From contig DETN01000011.1 in the NCBI GenBank assembly GCA_002362155.1, forward strand, positions 1-14,522: a DNA stretch of 14,522 nt, read 5' to 3'. This DNA is from Lachnospiraceae bacterium UBA3287 (lineage in GTDB: Bacteria > Bacillota > Clostridia > Lachnospirales > Lachnospiraceae). Shown here piece after piece: positions 13,379-14,522 of the stretch. The stretch's first letter is position 1. Each line of letters starts with the position of its first letter. The position numbers and the translations under genes were made by a program. The notes beneath the pieces are model-generated. The model was not told where the DNA came from and ran no database searches. It worked only from the letters and a program-made list of their open reading frames with translations.

Positions 13379-14386
13379 TCAGAATTTTTTATAGCTGTAG
13401 GTGTACTTCTCAAGCAGAGCGCCGTTGATCCTGGAAATGGTCTGTACCAGGTTGCCGTTCTTGTCGTAGGTATATTCGTAGGTCTTCTTTTCCTTGAAGG
13501 AATTGGTGGTCAGAGGCGCATCCTTGGCTGCCTTGATCTTGCCCTGAGCGCTTGTGCTGATGGACAGAGTCTTTCCCTTGTTTTTACCGGAAGTGGCATA
13601 TTCCGTGACCTCGGTGATCGTATGACGGATGGATCTGCCTTCCTCGAATTTCTGCTTCTGGCTCTTCTTGATGGTCTGAGTCTTGACAACGCCGTTTTCC
13701 TTAACGTAGCTGTACTCAGACTCGGAAGTTTCGGTCATGACCTTGGTGGTGAGATCGACCTTTACGGTCTTGACGGTGCCGTCCTTGTTATAGCGGGTCG
13801 TGGTGGTTGTATCCGAGACGGCCCTGATATGGTCGACTTCCACGATTTCCTTGAGTTCACCCGTCTTATAGAAGGTATAGGTATAATTCTCGGATGTCCT
13901 TTTGGTCTTGCCGTTGGTCTTGTAGGTGATATGGTATCTGATCTTTCCCTTTTCGGGGCCCTTGGTGTAGTAGGCTTCCTCGGACTTGAGAGTGCCGTCC
14001 TGACGGCGCTCCACCAGGCGAAGGAGAATACCGTCGTCCTGGCCATAGACATAGGTCAGATAACCGTGCTTTTCGCCCTTGGTATTGTAGAACTGGAGCT
14101 TTTTGATCTTTCCGTCTTCGTAGGTATATTTTGTGGTCTTGATGGTTCTGTAGCGGCTGTTGTCCAGCTTGATGCCGTCGTAGCCGTAGACGGTCTTTTT
14201 CACACGTCCCTTGTCCGTATAGGTATACTTGGTCTCTTCCTTGGGCACCCATTTGTTGCTGCTGAAAATATAGAAGTTTTCCTTGGACACCTTGTATGTG
14301 GTCTTGGCAGCGGCTCCCGAAGGAATCATTCCGGCAGCTATGACCAGACATAAGGCAAATGCCGCAATGCGTTTCATCATTTTCAT
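13379..14386 (-). CDS. Exported protein with YD-like beta-hairpin repeats, 335 aa
   Basis: Predicted secreted or cell-surface protein. ATG 14386 follows AGGAGG by about 12 nt and starts MKMMKRIAAFALCLVIAAGM, a Sec signal peptide with likely cleavage after AAA at about residue 28; the in-frame upstream ATG at 14473 would lie above the promoter and is rejected. The mature part is Lys/Thr/Tyr-rich with irregular repeats of about 20-30 residues of the kind YTYxxxGxxKK: YTYTDKGRVKKTVYG, YTYEDGKIKKLQF, YTFYKTGELKEIVEV, TTRYNKDGTVKTVKV and YEYTYDKNGNLVQTISRING. These resemble YD/RHS or YwqK-like strand-turn-strand repeats. There is no RHS core, no toxin domain and no LPxTG anchor. Its codon use leans to AAG, ACC and GTC and it looks less GC-rich than its neighbours, suggesting high expression or a different origin. 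Function unknown. Confidence 0.85.
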   Translation of the reverse strand: MKMMKRIAAFALCLVIAAGMIPSGAAAKTTYKVSKENFYIFSSNKWVPKEETKYTYTDKGRVKKTVYGYDGIKLDNSRYRTIKTTKYTYEDGKIKKLQFYNTKGEKHGYLTYVYGQDDGILLRLVERRQDGTLKSEEAYYTKGPEKGKIRYHITYKTNGKTKRTSENYTYTFYKTGELKEIVEVDHIRAVSDTTTTTRYNKDGTVKTVKVDLTTKVMTETSESEYSYVKENGVVKTQTIKKSQKQKFEEGRSIRHTITEVTEYATSGKNKGKTLSISTSAQGKIKAAKDAPLTTNSFKEKKTYEYTYDKNGNLVQTISRINGALLEKYTYSYKKF

Positions 14387-14437
14387 ATAAGAATAATCCT
14401 CCTGTAAAAAACAGTGTTCATTTAGTGAATCCACGCT

Positions 14438-14466
14438 ATTATAGCAGATTTGCCCGGCCAAGTAAA
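14438..14466 (-). promoter_or_regulatory. Strong promoter of YD-repeat exported protein
   Basis: On the minus strand TTTACT (14466-14461) and a perfect TATAAT (14443-14438) with a 17-nt spacer. The transcript would start about 45 nt before ATG 14386. A small CTGT/ACAG hairpin with an A-rich loop (14402-14414) precedes the ribosome binding site. Confidence 0.8.
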
Positions 14467-14473
14467 TCAGCAC

Positions 14474-14522
14474 TTAAAATCCGCCGCCGTAGGGTTTTCC
14501 AGCCGTCTGTATATATGCCTTT
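14474..14522 (-). CDS. Possible 3' end of an upstream gene at window edge
   Basis: Read leftward, the last 49 nt can encode KAYIQTAGKPYGGGF followed by TAA (14476-14474). A second frame gives a similar length ending at TGA 14470-14468. A Gly-rich ending just before a promoter is plausible for a gene end, but the stretch is too short to decide. Confidence 0.25.
   Translation of the reverse strand, partial: KAYIQTAGKPYGGGF

Noticed and set aside
13379..14386. Fragment of an RHS/YD polymorphic toxin
   Set aside because: The gene has its own promoter, signal peptide, intact frame and terminator, and lacks the RHS core (PxxxxDPxG) motif and any toxin domain.

Overview
The window looks like chromosomal DNA of a moderately GC-rich Clostridia member of the Firmicutes, possibly Lachnospiraceae-like (inference). 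The basis is strong AGGAGG-type ribosome binding sites before almost every start, compact leftward operons, GC-rich hairpin terminators with U-tracts, and Firmicutes-type families (Spx/ArsC-like, YcgL-like nucleotidyltransferase, Pr6Pr, TIGR00266/AIM24). Every gene I can support lies on the minus strand, so transcription runs from high to low coordinates. The plus-strand open frames are shadows. I see no tRNA, rRNA, CRISPR array, insertion sequence or prophage.

Layout in transcription order (right to left). (1) 14522-13379: a possible gene end at the window edge, then a well-formed promoter, a Sec-exported protein made of YD-like repeats, and its terminator. (2) 13261-12403: a tandem 12-bp direct repeat, a promoter, a TIGR00266/AIM24-family protein and a terminator. 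(3) 12228-10852: a truncated, frameshifted mannitol-dehydrogenase/fructuronate-reductase-type gene followed closely by a six-helix Pr6Pr membrane protein, then a terminator. (4) 10755-9596: a promoter, a leader hairpin, an EamA/DMT transporter and a terminator. (5) 9586-5610: a four-gene operon of an HD-domain phosphohydrolase with a C-terminal RyR domain, an Spx/ArsC-like thioredoxin-fold protein, a short-chain dehydrogenase and a histidine phosphatase, closed by a strong terminator. (6) 5585-1261: an alpha/beta hydrolase, a possible 53-codon ORF, an unrecognised 426-aa protein and a lipoprotein with a putative six-hairpin glycosidase domain that overlaps it, then a hairpin terminator. (7) 1244-1: two DNA-polymerase-beta-type nucleotidyltransferases (PF10127-like) joined by an ATGA overlap; the second runs off the window.

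The most interesting points are the HD-RyR fusion and its operon, the pair of translationally coupled nucleotidyltransferases placed directly behind a terminator hairpin that abuts their ribosome binding site, and the unrecognised protein overlapping a lipid-anchored glycosidase-like protein. The broken mannitol dehydrogenase and the 12-bp tandem repeat upstream of the AIM24 gene also deserve a look. Family names come from recognition of motifs by eye; no database search was possible.
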